In this document: one piece after another, positions 1 through 7,353 of the stretch
How the letters are laid out: each line of letters starts with the position of its first letter
Numbering within the stretch: position 1 is the first letter of the stretch
Origin: Aliivibrio_A kagoshimensis
GTDB taxonomy: Bacteria; Pseudomonadota; Gammaproteobacteria; Enterobacterales; Vibrionaceae
Direction of reading: 5' to 3'
Length of the DNA: 32,077 bases
Assembly (NCBI RefSeq): GCF_050337105.1
Contig: NZ_JAKJSQ010000050.1
Span: 1 to 32,077, forward strand
Notes under the pieces: model-generated
Seen by the model: only the letters and a program-made list of their open reading frames with translations
Databases searched by the model: none
What the model was told of the DNA's origin: nothing
Position numbers and translations under genes: made by a program

Positions 1-1
1 A

Positions 2-1066
2 GCGATTCCTCTACCTACGACCCTAATCCGCCTGCTTAACCAAAAAATAATAGAAAAAAATCAAGGGTTAAGTAGCAAAATATACAGCTTATACCCTTTC
101 CCGTGGCGTGAAGAATCTGGGGGATTAAAAGATGAATTTTCTCGTCGATCATGGGAAGCACTACAAAAAGACCCTACTAGTGCTTATTTCGTTTTCCAGC
201 AGCTCGATGGTGAATTAACCCTTCGTTATGCCAGCGCTGACATCATGCAGCAGAGCTGTGTTAACTGTCATAATAAGCATCAAGAGAGCCCTAAAAGTGA
301 TTGGGTCGCGGGAGATATGGCTGGGGTTATAGAAGTGAATACTCGCATAGCATCTAGTATATCTCTGGCGAATAGCATGCTAAAAGAAACTTTCTTCCTG
401 CTCGCTGGTGTCTTGATGGGATCTCTGGTCGGCATTGGTTTTGTGATTAAAAAGTTTCGCGCCCACTCCAAACAATCTAACGCCATCGCCAAAGAGACCT
501 CCATCTCCAATGCGCGTTTAGCCCAAGAGATGAAGATTAGACGACTGGCTGAAGAGAATCTATTAACACTGACCTATACCGATGCATTAACCAACATCGC
601 TAATCGACGCAAATTTGATGAGCAGATAGAGAAGGAGTGGCACAGGGGACTACGAAGTCATACTCCTCTCTCGGTGATTATGCTCGATATCGACTACTTT
701 AAATCGTACAACGACAATTACGGGCATCAAGCAGGCGATAACACGTTAAGCACGGTGGCTAAGTTACTTGGCCAGTCCCATCTTAGATCATCAGATTTAG
801 TGGCCCGATATGGTGGAGAGGAGTTCGTCATACTTCTGCCTGATACTGATCTTGACGGGGCACGTCGAGTGGCTGAAACCTTACGTTCTCAAATTGAAAA
901 GAGTGCCATTCCTCATGAGTACTCAGAGGCAAGCAGTGTTATTACGGTGAGTGCTGGTGCATTTAGCATGATACCGACAACAGACAGTGCGATAGCCGCT
1001 CTGATACAACAAGCGGATCAGTCACTCTATGACGCTAAAGAGAGTGGTAGAAACTGTGTCAGGTAG
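2..1066 (+). CDS. Membrane diguanylate cyclase with periplasmic c-type haem sensor domain (5' partial)
   Basis: The frame is open from base 2, so the gene enters from the left and only its last 354 codons are here. Residues 1-120 (window numbering) resemble the Tll0287-like/DUF3365 sensor domain. They carry a CxxCH c-type haem motif at residues 86-90, followed by the SPKSDW...GDMAGVIEV segment typical of that family. One membrane segment (about 132-149) leads through a short helical linker to a GGDEF domain. Its active motif is intact (GGEEF, 271-275), as is the RxxD product-inhibition I-site (RSSD, 262-265), so it should make cyclic di-GMP from GTP in the cytoplasm. The haem implies a redox or gas input, which is inference. 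The ATG at 245 lies just before the haem motif and would split the sensor domain, so it is not the true start. Confidence 0.88.
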   Translation, partial: AIPLPTTLIRLLNQKIIEKNQGLSSKIYSLYPFPWREESGGLKDEFSRRSWEALQKDPTSAYFVFQQLDGELTLRYASADIMQQSCVNCHNKHQESPKSDWVAGDMAGVIEVNTRIASSISLANSMLKETFFLLAGVLMGSLVGIGFVIKKFRAHSKQSNAIAKETSISNARLAQEMKIRRLAEENLLTLTYTDALTNIANRRKFDEQIEKEWHRGLRSHTPLSVIMLDIDYFKSYNDNYGHQAGDNTLSTVAKLLGQSHLRSSDLVARYGGEEFVILLPDTDLDGARRVAETLRSQIEKSAIPHEYSEASSVITVSAGAFSMIPTTDSAIAALIQQADQSLYDAKESGRNCVR

Positions 1067-1072
1067 ATAATC

Positions 1073-1113
1073 ATAGAGCCTGACTGCTTCAAGTAAGGCT
1101 CTATTTTCTTTCG
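1073..1113 (+). terminator. Rho-independent terminator after the diguanylate cyclase
   Basis: A 9-bp inverted repeat, ATAGAGCCT at 1073-1081 and AGGCTCTAT at 1096-1104, is followed by a T-rich run on the + strand. It lies between two convergent genes and could also slow leftward transcription from fruA, though the T-run is poor on that side. Confidence 0.7.
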
Positions 1114-1129
1114 ATTTACAATGTAAATG

Positions 1130-2824
1130 TTATGACTCAGCACGCTTTAGGAAAGCGTAGCTGAAGCCAGTTACCGCAGTACCTGCAGCAATAGCGACTA
1201 AATACATCAACACGGGCGTTATCGCATTAGGGATCAATAGAACAAATAAGCCGCCATGTGGTGCCATTAATTGTGCACCAAACAACATGGAAAGTGCACC
1301 AGTTAACGCGCCACCAGCCATACAACACGGAATCACACGCATCGGATCTTTCGCCGCAAAAGGAATTGCACCTTCTGATATAAAGCAGAGCCCCAATACA
1401 AACGAGGCTTTACCCGCTTCCGCTTCACTAGCGACAAACTTCTTACGCGCTAGAAATGTGGCTAATCCCATGCCCATCGCAGGCACCATACCCGCGGCCA
1501 TAATTGCAGCCATTGGCGCGTATGTTTGTGATGCAAGCAAACCAACACCAAAAGTATAGGCCGCTTTATTGATAGGGCCACCCAGGTCAAAACACATCAT
1601 CGCCCCAAGAATAATACCCAGCAATACCGCATTAGCAGAGCCCATGTTATTAAGGAACTCCGTCATAGCCGCCATTACTGACGAAACAGGACCACCGACC
1701 ACATAAATCATCACCAAACCAGTGAACAGACTCGCCACCAATGGAATAATCAAAATCGGCTTTAACGCTTCCATCGATTGTGGTAACGAGACCTTCTCTG
1801 CAATCCACTTTGCGCTATAACCGGCAAGGAAACCAGCAATGATTCCTCCCAAGAACCCAGCTCCCGTCGAGCTTGCTAACATACCACCAATTAACCCAGG
1901 CGCTAAACCCGGACGGTCAGCAATCGAGAAAGCGATAAAACCAGCCAACACCGGAACCATAAGAGCAAACGCAGAGCCTCCACCTATAGTCATCAATGCC
2001 GCAGCTAACGTGCCCTCTTCTTTAAAAGCTTCAATACCAAATACAAAGGAGAGTGCGATGGCTAATCCACCCGCAACCACCATAGGCAACATGTGAGACA
2101 CACCCGTCATCAAGTGCTTATAGGCTCCTACTTTTTCTGTTGTTGTACCGCTGCTTTCCCCACTTTTAGTGCCCACATAAGGAGTCGCATTTTCAAACGC
2201 ATTTTCCAGCTCCTGTTCGGTTTTTTTAAGCGCCAATCCAGTACTGGTTTTATACAGTTTCTTGCCATTAAAACGTGATAAATCAACCTCTATATCAGCA
2301 GCAATAATCACCAGATCAGCGTCAGCAATCTCGCTCTCAGTCAGTTGATTTTTAGCCCCAACAGAGCCTCGTGTTTCCACCTTAATTTGATGACCTTGAC
2401 GCAAGCCCTCTTGCTCTAGTGCTTCTGCTGCCATAAAGGTGTGAGCAACACCTGTTGGACACGCCGTTATAGCGACAATCTTTTTGCCGTTGCTGACTGT
2501 CACTTGTGCGTCTTCTAAGAGTGTCGCTTCATTGATCGCTCGCTCTAACCACTGCGTCGGGTTCGAAAAACAACTGCCAACGCTATCCTGATACACTTTT
2601 TTACCCACAAAACGTGACGTATCCAACCCGTCCATTGCAGCAATAACCACCACTTCGGCTTGAGCGATATCGTCCGCTTTCAGCGGAGCATAATCTTGTA
2701 CACTCGATTGGCACTCCACGACACTTGAGTGACCCAGATCTTTCGCGGCTTGTTGTAATAAACCTGCTGCAATGACTGTACTAGCAATGCCACTCGGGCA
2801 TGCGGTAACAATAGAAATTTTCAT
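1130..2824 (-). CDS. fruA: PTS fructose-specific EIIB'BC permease
   Basis: Membrane component of the fructose phosphotransferase system; it imports fructose as fructose 1-phosphate. The 564-residue protein has the usual order: an N-terminal IIB' copy with Cys9 in TACPSGIAST, a second IIB with the expected phosphorylated Cys122 in TACPTGVAHT, then a IIC membrane domain from about 230 to the end. Length and layout match FruA of enteric bacteria. The start codon overlaps the fruK stop by four bases (ATGA, 2821-2824), so the two are translationally coupled. It is the last gene of fruBKA and is expected to be controlled by the Cra sites upstream of fruB. The IIB' copy keeps its cysteine but has Ser where IIB has His after the motif, so its role in phosphotransfer is uncertain. 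Confidence 0.96.
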   Translation of the reverse strand: MKISIVTACPSGIASTVIAAGLLQQAAKDLGHSSVVECQSSVQDYAPLKADDIAQAEVVVIAAMDGLDTSRFVGKKVYQDSVGSCFSNPTQWLERAINEATLLEDAQVTVSNGKKIVAITACPTGVAHTFMAAEALEQEGLRQGHQIKVETRGSVGAKNQLTESEIADADLVIIAADIEVDLSRFNGKKLYKTSTGLALKKTEQELENAFENATPYVGTKSGESSGTTTEKVGAYKHLMTGVSHMLPMVVAGGLAIALSFVFGIEAFKEEGTLAAALMTIGGGSAFALMVPVLAGFIAFSIADRPGLAPGLIGGMLASSTGAGFLGGIIAGFLAGYSAKWIAEKVSLPQSMEALKPILIIPLVASLFTGLVMIYVVGGPVSSVMAAMTEFLNNMGSANAVLLGIILGAMMCFDLGGPINKAAYTFGVGLLASQTYAPMAAIMAAGMVPAMGMGLATFLARKKFVASEAEAGKASFVLGLCFISEGAIPFAAKDPMRVIPCCMAGGALTGALSMLFGAQLMAPHGGLFVLLIPNAITPVLMYLVAIAAGTAVTGFSYAFLKRAES

Positions 2825-3783
2825 GAGTTTCCCTCTACTTGAACTGAACTTACTTCGATAAGATCTGCCATTTTTACTATGGTTTCTAACGATTCAACAC
2901 CGACTCCGATCTGAGCCACAGCTTGCGCTGATAAGGCAGTAGCAAATCGTAACGTTTTCGTTCTATCCCATTGTTGTAATGCGCCCCAACACATTCCAGC
3001 AACGAGTGTGTCTCCCGCGCCAACGGTACTGACAATTTTCATTTTTGGCGGCACCGACTGCAGCCAGTTATTATCTTGTAACCACAACACTCCTTGTGCT
3101 CCTAACGACACCACCACATTAGTGATTCCTTTTTTTGAAATAGCTTCAGCAACCGATAAAAGCTCATCTCGATCTTCGATCGCTTTTCCTGCCCAATCGG
3201 CTAGTTCTTCATCATTAGGCTTAACAAGCCAAGGCACGGCATCAATACCCGCGTATAACGCCGCTTTACTGCTATCGAAAATGACTTTTTTATTGCGTTT
3301 ATTCAGTTCAGAGATCCATGCTGCGCAGTGCTCTGGTGTGACTCCACGTGGGAGGCTTCCAGCAATAACAAAAAAATCATGAGTATCGGCCAGTGCAAAC
3401 AACTGCGTCTCAAATGCCACTCGATCTAACTCACTGACAGTGACTCCTGGAAAATTGATGTCACTCACTTGGCCATTTGGCTCAACCAATTTCACGTTTA
3501 TACGGCTAGCACCTTCTACGCGTATGAATGCATCTGTTATGTTGTTCTCCGAAAAAAGATGACAAAAAGGTTCTTGGTTATCTTCACCTAAAATGCCAGT
3601 CACTGTGACGTTTGCGCCTAGGTCAGCGAGTACTTTGGCCACATTGACACCTTTGCCTGCTGGATGTAACGAGCTATGATCAACCAAGCTCACCGAACCC
3701 ACATTGAGCTGATTCAAACTTCCTGTGAGATCCAATGCAGGATTAAGTGTGACCGTAACGACACGCAGTTCATGAGATTCCAT
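2821..3783 (-). CDS. fruK: 1-phosphofructokinase
   Basis: Phosphorylates the fructose 1-phosphate made by FruA to fructose 1,6-bisphosphate. It is a PfkB-family sugar kinase of 320 residues, with the N-terminal AGKGVNVAKVL signature at about 42-52 and the C-terminal VGAGDT motif, whose catalytic base is Asp258. The ATG at 3783 is chosen over an in-frame GTG one codon upstream because GAGGGG is well placed before it. The fruB stop is six bases upstream and the gene overlaps fruA by four bases, so it is the middle gene of a tight operon. Confidence 0.95.
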   Translation of the reverse strand: MESHELRVVTVTLNPALDLTGSLNQLNVGSVSLVDHSSLHPAGKGVNVAKVLADLGANVTVTGILGEDNQEPFCHLFSENNITDAFIRVEGASRINVKLVEPNGQVSDINFPGVTVSELDRVAFETQLFALADTHDFFVIAGSLPRGVTPEHCAAWISELNKRNKKVIFDSSKAALYAGIDAVPWLVKPNDEELADWAGKAIEDRDELLSVAEAISKKGITNVVVSLGAQGVLWLQDNNWLQSVPPKMKIVSTVGAGDTLVAGMCWGALQQWDRTKTLRFATALSAQAVAQIGVGVESLETIVKMADLIEVSSVQVEGNS

Positions 3784-3789
3784 CACAGA

Positions 3790-4929
3790 CTACCCCTCAC
3801 CTAATCGGCTATTGATCGCATCACCTATCGCGGATAACGCTTCAGATGCATCGCAACCTTTGGCTGTGAATTTCAGTTCATGCCCATGTTTAACCCCTAG
3901 ACCGATCACCTTCATCAAACTTTTAGCATTCACGGCTTTATCATCACCATTGTTGAGATTAATCACCGTAATGGTCGATTCGAACTTTTTAGTTGTGGCA
4001 ACCAACATAGCACCCGGTCTTGCATGCAAACCGTGCGTGTTTTTGATGGTATAGACTGCGCTGTTTTCATCGTTATCTGTTACCGCGATCTCAGCTTGAT
4101 GCTGTGCTAAAAGTGCAATAACTTGTTCAGGTTTCGCATTAAAAAGCGACTCTATTTGATGAGTTTGAACTAATGACGCGACGCTCTGTAAATATTTCAT
4201 ATGGAGATCGTTACATGCGGCTACCGTTAACAACCCCCTCACTGGCTGATCATTGCACTCAAACGCGTTAACTGGCGTTACAAACGAGAGTGCCGTTTTG
4301 TTCACACCTTGACCACTGCTAACCATCCATAATCCACTTTGTATGTGGGTCGGCGTTTGTGCGACAACATCACTGATAAACCCTTTTCCTACTGCTTGGC
4401 AGTTTTGAATAAGACCCCCTCCTACCGCAGTCATTTGAAACATGTCTGAAGCGGGAAAGTGTAATAAAATAGTCGACGTATCAAAAATGGCCTCAAATTG
4501 AACGTCTCCATTAAGCACATCAACAATCTGTTGCTCAGTGGTACACGCTGCCAGTGTCTCTTCAACTCCCTCATTAGACAGAACGTGAGTTAACTGTTTG
4601 AGGATTTCCAAATGTTCATCTGATTTTGCAGCAATGCCGATCACTAAGTAGACCGTGTTGCCCTCACCCCACTCGACTCCTTGTGGAAAATGATGAATCG
4701 CAACGCCCGTCTTCAGCACAGCATCCCGGGTATCGGTTGTGCCATGTGGAATCGCAATACCATTACCCAAATAGGTTGAGCCCTGCTCTTCACGGTTTAG
4801 CATGCCCTTTTGGTATTCTTGACCCACATAACCTTGCTGATTCAGCGCATGTGCAATATTTTTGATGGCATCTGTTTTATTACCCACTTGTTGGTTCAGG
4901 GTGATATCTTTCGACGTTAATGACAACAT
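3790..4929 (-). CDS. fruB: Fused EIIA-HPr-like protein (FPr) of the fructose PTS
   Basis: Diphosphoryl-transfer protein that passes phosphate from EI to FruA. The 379 residues hold an N-terminal EIIA-Fru domain (phosphorylated His62 in IPHGTTDTRD), a central linker domain and a C-terminal HPr domain (His302 in GLHARPG). A longer in-frame reading starts at 5010, but the ATG at 4929 is the better start. It has AAGAAGG seven bases upstream, the protein then begins like known FruB proteins, and a Cra operator (4954-4969) would otherwise lie in coding sequence. It is the first gene of fruBKA. Confidence 0.94.
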   Translation of the reverse strand: MLSLTSKDITLNQQVGNKTDAIKNIAHALNQQGYVGQEYQKGMLNREEQGSTYLGNGIAIPHGTTDTRDAVLKTGVAIHHFPQGVEWGEGNTVYLVIGIAAKSDEHLEILKQLTHVLSNEGVEETLAACTTEQQIVDVLNGDVQFEAIFDTSTILLHFPASDMFQMTAVGGGLIQNCQAVGKGFISDVVAQTPTHIQSGLWMVSSGQGVNKTALSFVTPVNAFECNDQPVRGLLTVAACNDLHMKYLQSVASLVQTHQIESLFNAKPEQVIALLAQHQAEIAVTDNDENSAVYTIKNTHGLHARPGAMLVATTKKFESTITVINLNNGDDKAVNAKSLMKVIGLGVKHGHELKFTAKGCDASEALSAIGDAINSRLGEG

Positions 4930-4953
4930 GGCGGTACCTTCTTTTTTACTTTG

Positions 4954-4969
4954 GCTGAATCGGTTCAGC
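4954..4969. promoter_or_regulatory. Cra/FruR operator O1, proximal to fruB
   Basis: GCTGAATCGGTTCAGC has perfect GCTGAA/TTCAGC arms and matches the Cra (FruR) operator. It lies 24 bases before the fruB start codon, so a bound repressor would block elongation or a close promoter. Confidence 0.85.
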
Positions 4970-5041
4970 AAAAAGATAAATTTTAATGATTCAAATACCA
5001 GCTGACTCATAAAGGTGATTATTGTGAGCTAGAATAGTCTT

Positions 5042-5057
5042 GCTGAATCGTTTCAGC
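5042..5057. promoter_or_regulatory. Cra/FruR operator O2
   Basis: GCTGAATCGTTTCAGC is an almost ideal Cra operator in the divergent fruB-cra region, 7 bp from O3. It is expected to control the leftward fru promoter, whose exact -10/-35 could not be fixed; TATTCT on the minus strand at 5036-5031 is a weak -10 candidate. Confidence 0.87.
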
Positions 5058-5086
5058 TTTAATACTGAAACGATTCAGCCTATAAT
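5058..5086 (+). promoter_or_regulatory. Probable sigma-70 promoter of cra
   Basis: A consensus TATAAT at 5081-5086 lies 17 bp after a partial -35 (TTTAAT). The spacer is occupied by Cra operator O3. The cra start codon follows 63 bases later. Confidence 0.6.
5064..5079. promoter_or_regulatory. Cra/FruR operator O3 inside the cra promoter
   Basis: ACTGAAACGATTCAGC is the third Cra-type site. It fills almost exactly the 17-bp spacer between a possible -35 (TTTAAT, 5058-5063) and a perfect -10 (TATAAT, 5081-5086) reading toward cra, so Cra should repress itself here. Confidence 0.85.
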
Positions 5087-5149
5087 GCAAATATCAATCT
5101 AAAGTAATCATTAAGATTATGATCAAGAGCACAGTTTAGGATCCAAATC

Positions 5150-6127
5150 ATGACGTTAGATCAAATCGCCAAGTTAGCAGGCGTATCAAAAACCACAGCC
5201 AGCTATGTCATCAACGGTAAGGCCAAAACCTACCGTATCAGTGAGAAAACAGAGAAGAGAGTTATGGCTGTGGTTGATGAACACAATTTCAAACCAGACC
5301 ATGCAGCATCGGCTTTGCGTGCCGGTAGCAGTCGATCGTTTGGATTGATCATTCCCGATCTTGAAAACAGCAGTTATGCCAAATTAGCAAAACGTTTGGA
5401 AAGCAACGCTCGTCAAGCTAACTACCAACTGATCATCTCATGCTCCGATGATTGCGCAGAGACAGAGATGAAAGTGGCACAAAATTTAGTCGGCCGAAAA
5501 ATTGATGTCTTGTATGTTGCCAGCAGCCTTCCGAGTGATTCCAATTTTTATCGTATAATTCAAGAGAAAGGCACGCCTGTCGTAGCAATAGATAGGGGGA
5601 TGGATGATGAGTACTTTGCCTGTGTAATCAGCGAAGATCTGGATTCAGCCTATGTCCTCACTCAATCACTTCTCACTAAAAAGCCGCACTCCATTGGTTT
5701 GCTTGGCGCCATGCAAGATTTGAATGTTTCCGCTGAACGTGAAGCGGGCTTTCTTACAGCAGTCAAGGAACACAACCTTCAACCTATAGTCAGTTATGGT
5801 GAGCACTTTAGTCGTGAACATGGCCGAGAAGTCATGCAATCATGGGTGGATAGTGAGCAGTGCCCAGAAGCGATAGTCACCACCTCTTATACGTTATTGG
5901 AAGGTGTGTTGGACGTTTTATTAGAGAATCCGCCAATAATGAAGCGCATCAAATTAGGGACTTTTGGTGACAATAGATTGCTTGATTTCTTGCCGATTAA
6001 AGTCAACTCCCTACCGCAACAGTTTGATCAGATAAGTGATTCAGCATTAGAGATTGGGTTAAATGCCGCAGCCAAACGTTACCAAACCGGTGTTGAGGTT
6101 ATTCCTCGTGAGTTGATCACTCGATAA
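5150..6127 (+). CDS. cra: Catabolite repressor/activator Cra (FruR), LacI family
   Basis: LacI-family regulator that represses the divergent fruBKA operon and releases DNA when it binds fructose 1-phosphate. The N-terminal helix-turn-helix (MTLDQIAKLAGVSKTTASYV) and the hinge carrying LRAGSSRS closely match Cra/FruR. The rest is a periplasmic-binding-protein-like effector domain with the family's IPDLENSSY and TFGDNRLLDFLP segments. Its 325 residues are near the usual 330-335. AGGA in TTAGGATCC lies nine bases before the ATG. Three Cra operators lie in the 220-bp divergent region. No terminator is seen before the next gene, 55 bases downstream. Confidence 0.94.
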   Translation: MTLDQIAKLAGVSKTTASYVINGKAKTYRISEKTEKRVMAVVDEHNFKPDHAASALRAGSSRSFGLIIPDLENSSYAKLAKRLESNARQANYQLIISCSDDCAETEMKVAQNLVGRKIDVLYVASSLPSDSNFYRIIQEKGTPVVAIDRGMDDEYFACVISEDLDSAYVLTQSLLTKKPHSIGLLGAMQDLNVSAEREAGFLTAVKEHNLQPIVSYGEHFSREHGREVMQSWVDSEQCPEAIVTTSYTLLEGVLDVLLENPPIMKRIKLGTFGDNRLLDFLPIKVNSLPQQFDQISDSALEIGLNAAAKRYQTGVEVIPRELITR

Positions 6128-6182
6128 GTGTGAATGAAGTTTGAATTTATGAGTCAGTCCAGTACCCTTTAACCTTCTCCCC

Positions 6183-7184
6183 ATGTTGAGTATACGCGTT
6201 ATGGACATTTCAGTATCAATGCAGCAAAAGTTGATCACACTCACCAATGCCACAACATTGTCTCACATCGAGATAATTCAAGGCGTTTGGGGAGGTTACG
6301 GTCAGCTTTATCGTGCATATTTTGTCGGTAGTGAGGTAAACAGCGTGGTGGTGAAACAGATCTCTCTGCCACAACCGAGTGAGCACCCGAAAGGTTGGAA
6401 TACACAGCGTTCACACCAACGAAAATTAGCCTCCTATCAAGTGGAGCTTAATTGGTATCAATATTATGCCAAACACTGTCCTCCACTCTGCCCAGTTGCC
6501 GAGGTGTTAGCCGTCGAGCAGAGCAACAACGACATTCTATTGGTATTATCCGATCTCACCCAGCAAGGGTTTCCCGTCGTCAAACAGAGTGCCACTCTTG
6601 AGGAAGCGAAAGTATGTATTCGCTGGTTAGCACGCTTTCATGCCAAACATTTAGGGATGCAAACTGATGAGCTCTGGAAAACAGGGACCTACTGGCATCT
6701 AGAGACACGTCCAGATGAACTCGCCGCCATGCCCGATTCCCCATTAAAGCAGGCAGCCAGTCAGCTCGATCAGCGACTTTTACAGTGTAAATATCAAACG
6801 CTGGTGCATGGTGACGCCAAGCTAGCCAACTTCTGTTTCTCAACAGATGGGAGTCGTGTGGCCGCGGTAGACTTTCAATATGTGGGTCAGGGCTGTGGCA
6901 TGAAAGACTTAATTCTATTCATCAGTAGTTGTATTCCTCCTGAACAATGCCAGGCACTCGAACAGCAGCTCATTGACTACTACTTTGCTCAACTTAGTGA
7001 AGCATTAAACAGTGTTCAACCACAAATAAACCCATCATTCATCGAAAAGGAGTGGCGACCTCTCTACGCGATTGCTTGGGCTGATTTTCAACGTTTCGTG
7101 ACCGGTTGGAGTCCAAAACACTGGAAAATAAACCCCTACACTGAGCAGTTAACCGAACGCGCCCTGCAACAGATCCACAAGTAG
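6183..7184 (+). CDS. APH-fold phosphotransferase (choline kinase/aminoglycoside phosphotransferase-like)
   Basis: Predicted small-molecule kinase of 333 residues; substrate unknown. It shows the Brenner-type catalytic motif HGDAKLANF (His209, Asp211, Asn216) and a downstream metal-binding DFQ (Asp230) followed by QGCGMKDL. A likely ATP-binding lysine (Lys58) is in VVVKQI. This layout is that of the APH/EcKinase superfamily, which includes kinases of choline, homoserine, steroids and antibiotics, so resistance should not be assumed. The start is uncertain: no good ribosome site precedes the ATG at 6183, and ATGs at 6201 and 6219 are alternatives. It lies 55 bases after cra on the same strand with no terminator between, so it may be cotranscribed. 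Confidence 0.8.
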   Translation: MLSIRVMDISVSMQQKLITLTNATTLSHIEIIQGVWGGYGQLYRAYFVGSEVNSVVVKQISLPQPSEHPKGWNTQRSHQRKLASYQVELNWYQYYAKHCPPLCPVAEVLAVEQSNNDILLVLSDLTQQGFPVVKQSATLEEAKVCIRWLARFHAKHLGMQTDELWKTGTYWHLETRPDELAAMPDSPLKQAASQLDQRLLQCKYQTLVHGDAKLANFCFSTDGSRVAAVDFQYVGQGCGMKDLILFISSCIPPEQCQALEQQLIDYYFAQLSEALNSVQPQINPSFIEKEWRPLYAIAWADFQRFVTGWSPKHWKINPYTEQLTERALQQIHK

Positions 7185-7303
7185 TAATCGATCTCATTAT
7201 TATTCCCATTTAGTGTCAGCTATTTTTACACCTCTCGCTAATGATAAAAGAATAAATAATCAATGAGTTAGACATAAAAAGGGTCCGGGATGTAAAATAA
7301 TAC

Positions 7304-7319
7304 TTGGCGTGAATATTGC
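7304..7319 (+). promoter_or_regulatory. Sigma-54 promoter for the PEP-CTERM nidogen-domain gene
   Basis: TTGGC (7304-7308) and TTGCT (7316-7320) give the -24 GG and -12 GC elements exactly 10 bp apart, as sigma-54 requires. The start codon lies 34 bases downstream at a normal distance. PEP-CTERM genes in exosortase systems are often RpoN-dependent (PrsK/PrsR), which supports the call. Confidence 0.7.
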
Positions 7320-7353
7320 TAACTTAAGCAAAACTCACAAAGGAACTGTTTCA

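Noticed and set aside
4930..5010. 27-residue N-terminal extension of FruB starting at 5010
   Set aside because: It runs through Cra operator O1 and lacks a ribosome site, while the ATG at 4929 has AAGAAGG and a FruB-like N terminus.
5023..5038. CRP site upstream of fruB
   Set aside because: Only the TGTGA half matches; the second half does not fit TCACA.
6183..7184. Antibiotic resistance role for the APH-fold kinase
   Set aside because: The catalytic motifs are shared by many metabolite kinases, and nothing in the context indicates resistance or transfer.
7309..7353. Upstream ATG for the nidogen-domain protein
   Set aside because: It lies within the sigma-54 promoter, and the signal peptide and ribosome site fit the ATG at 7354.
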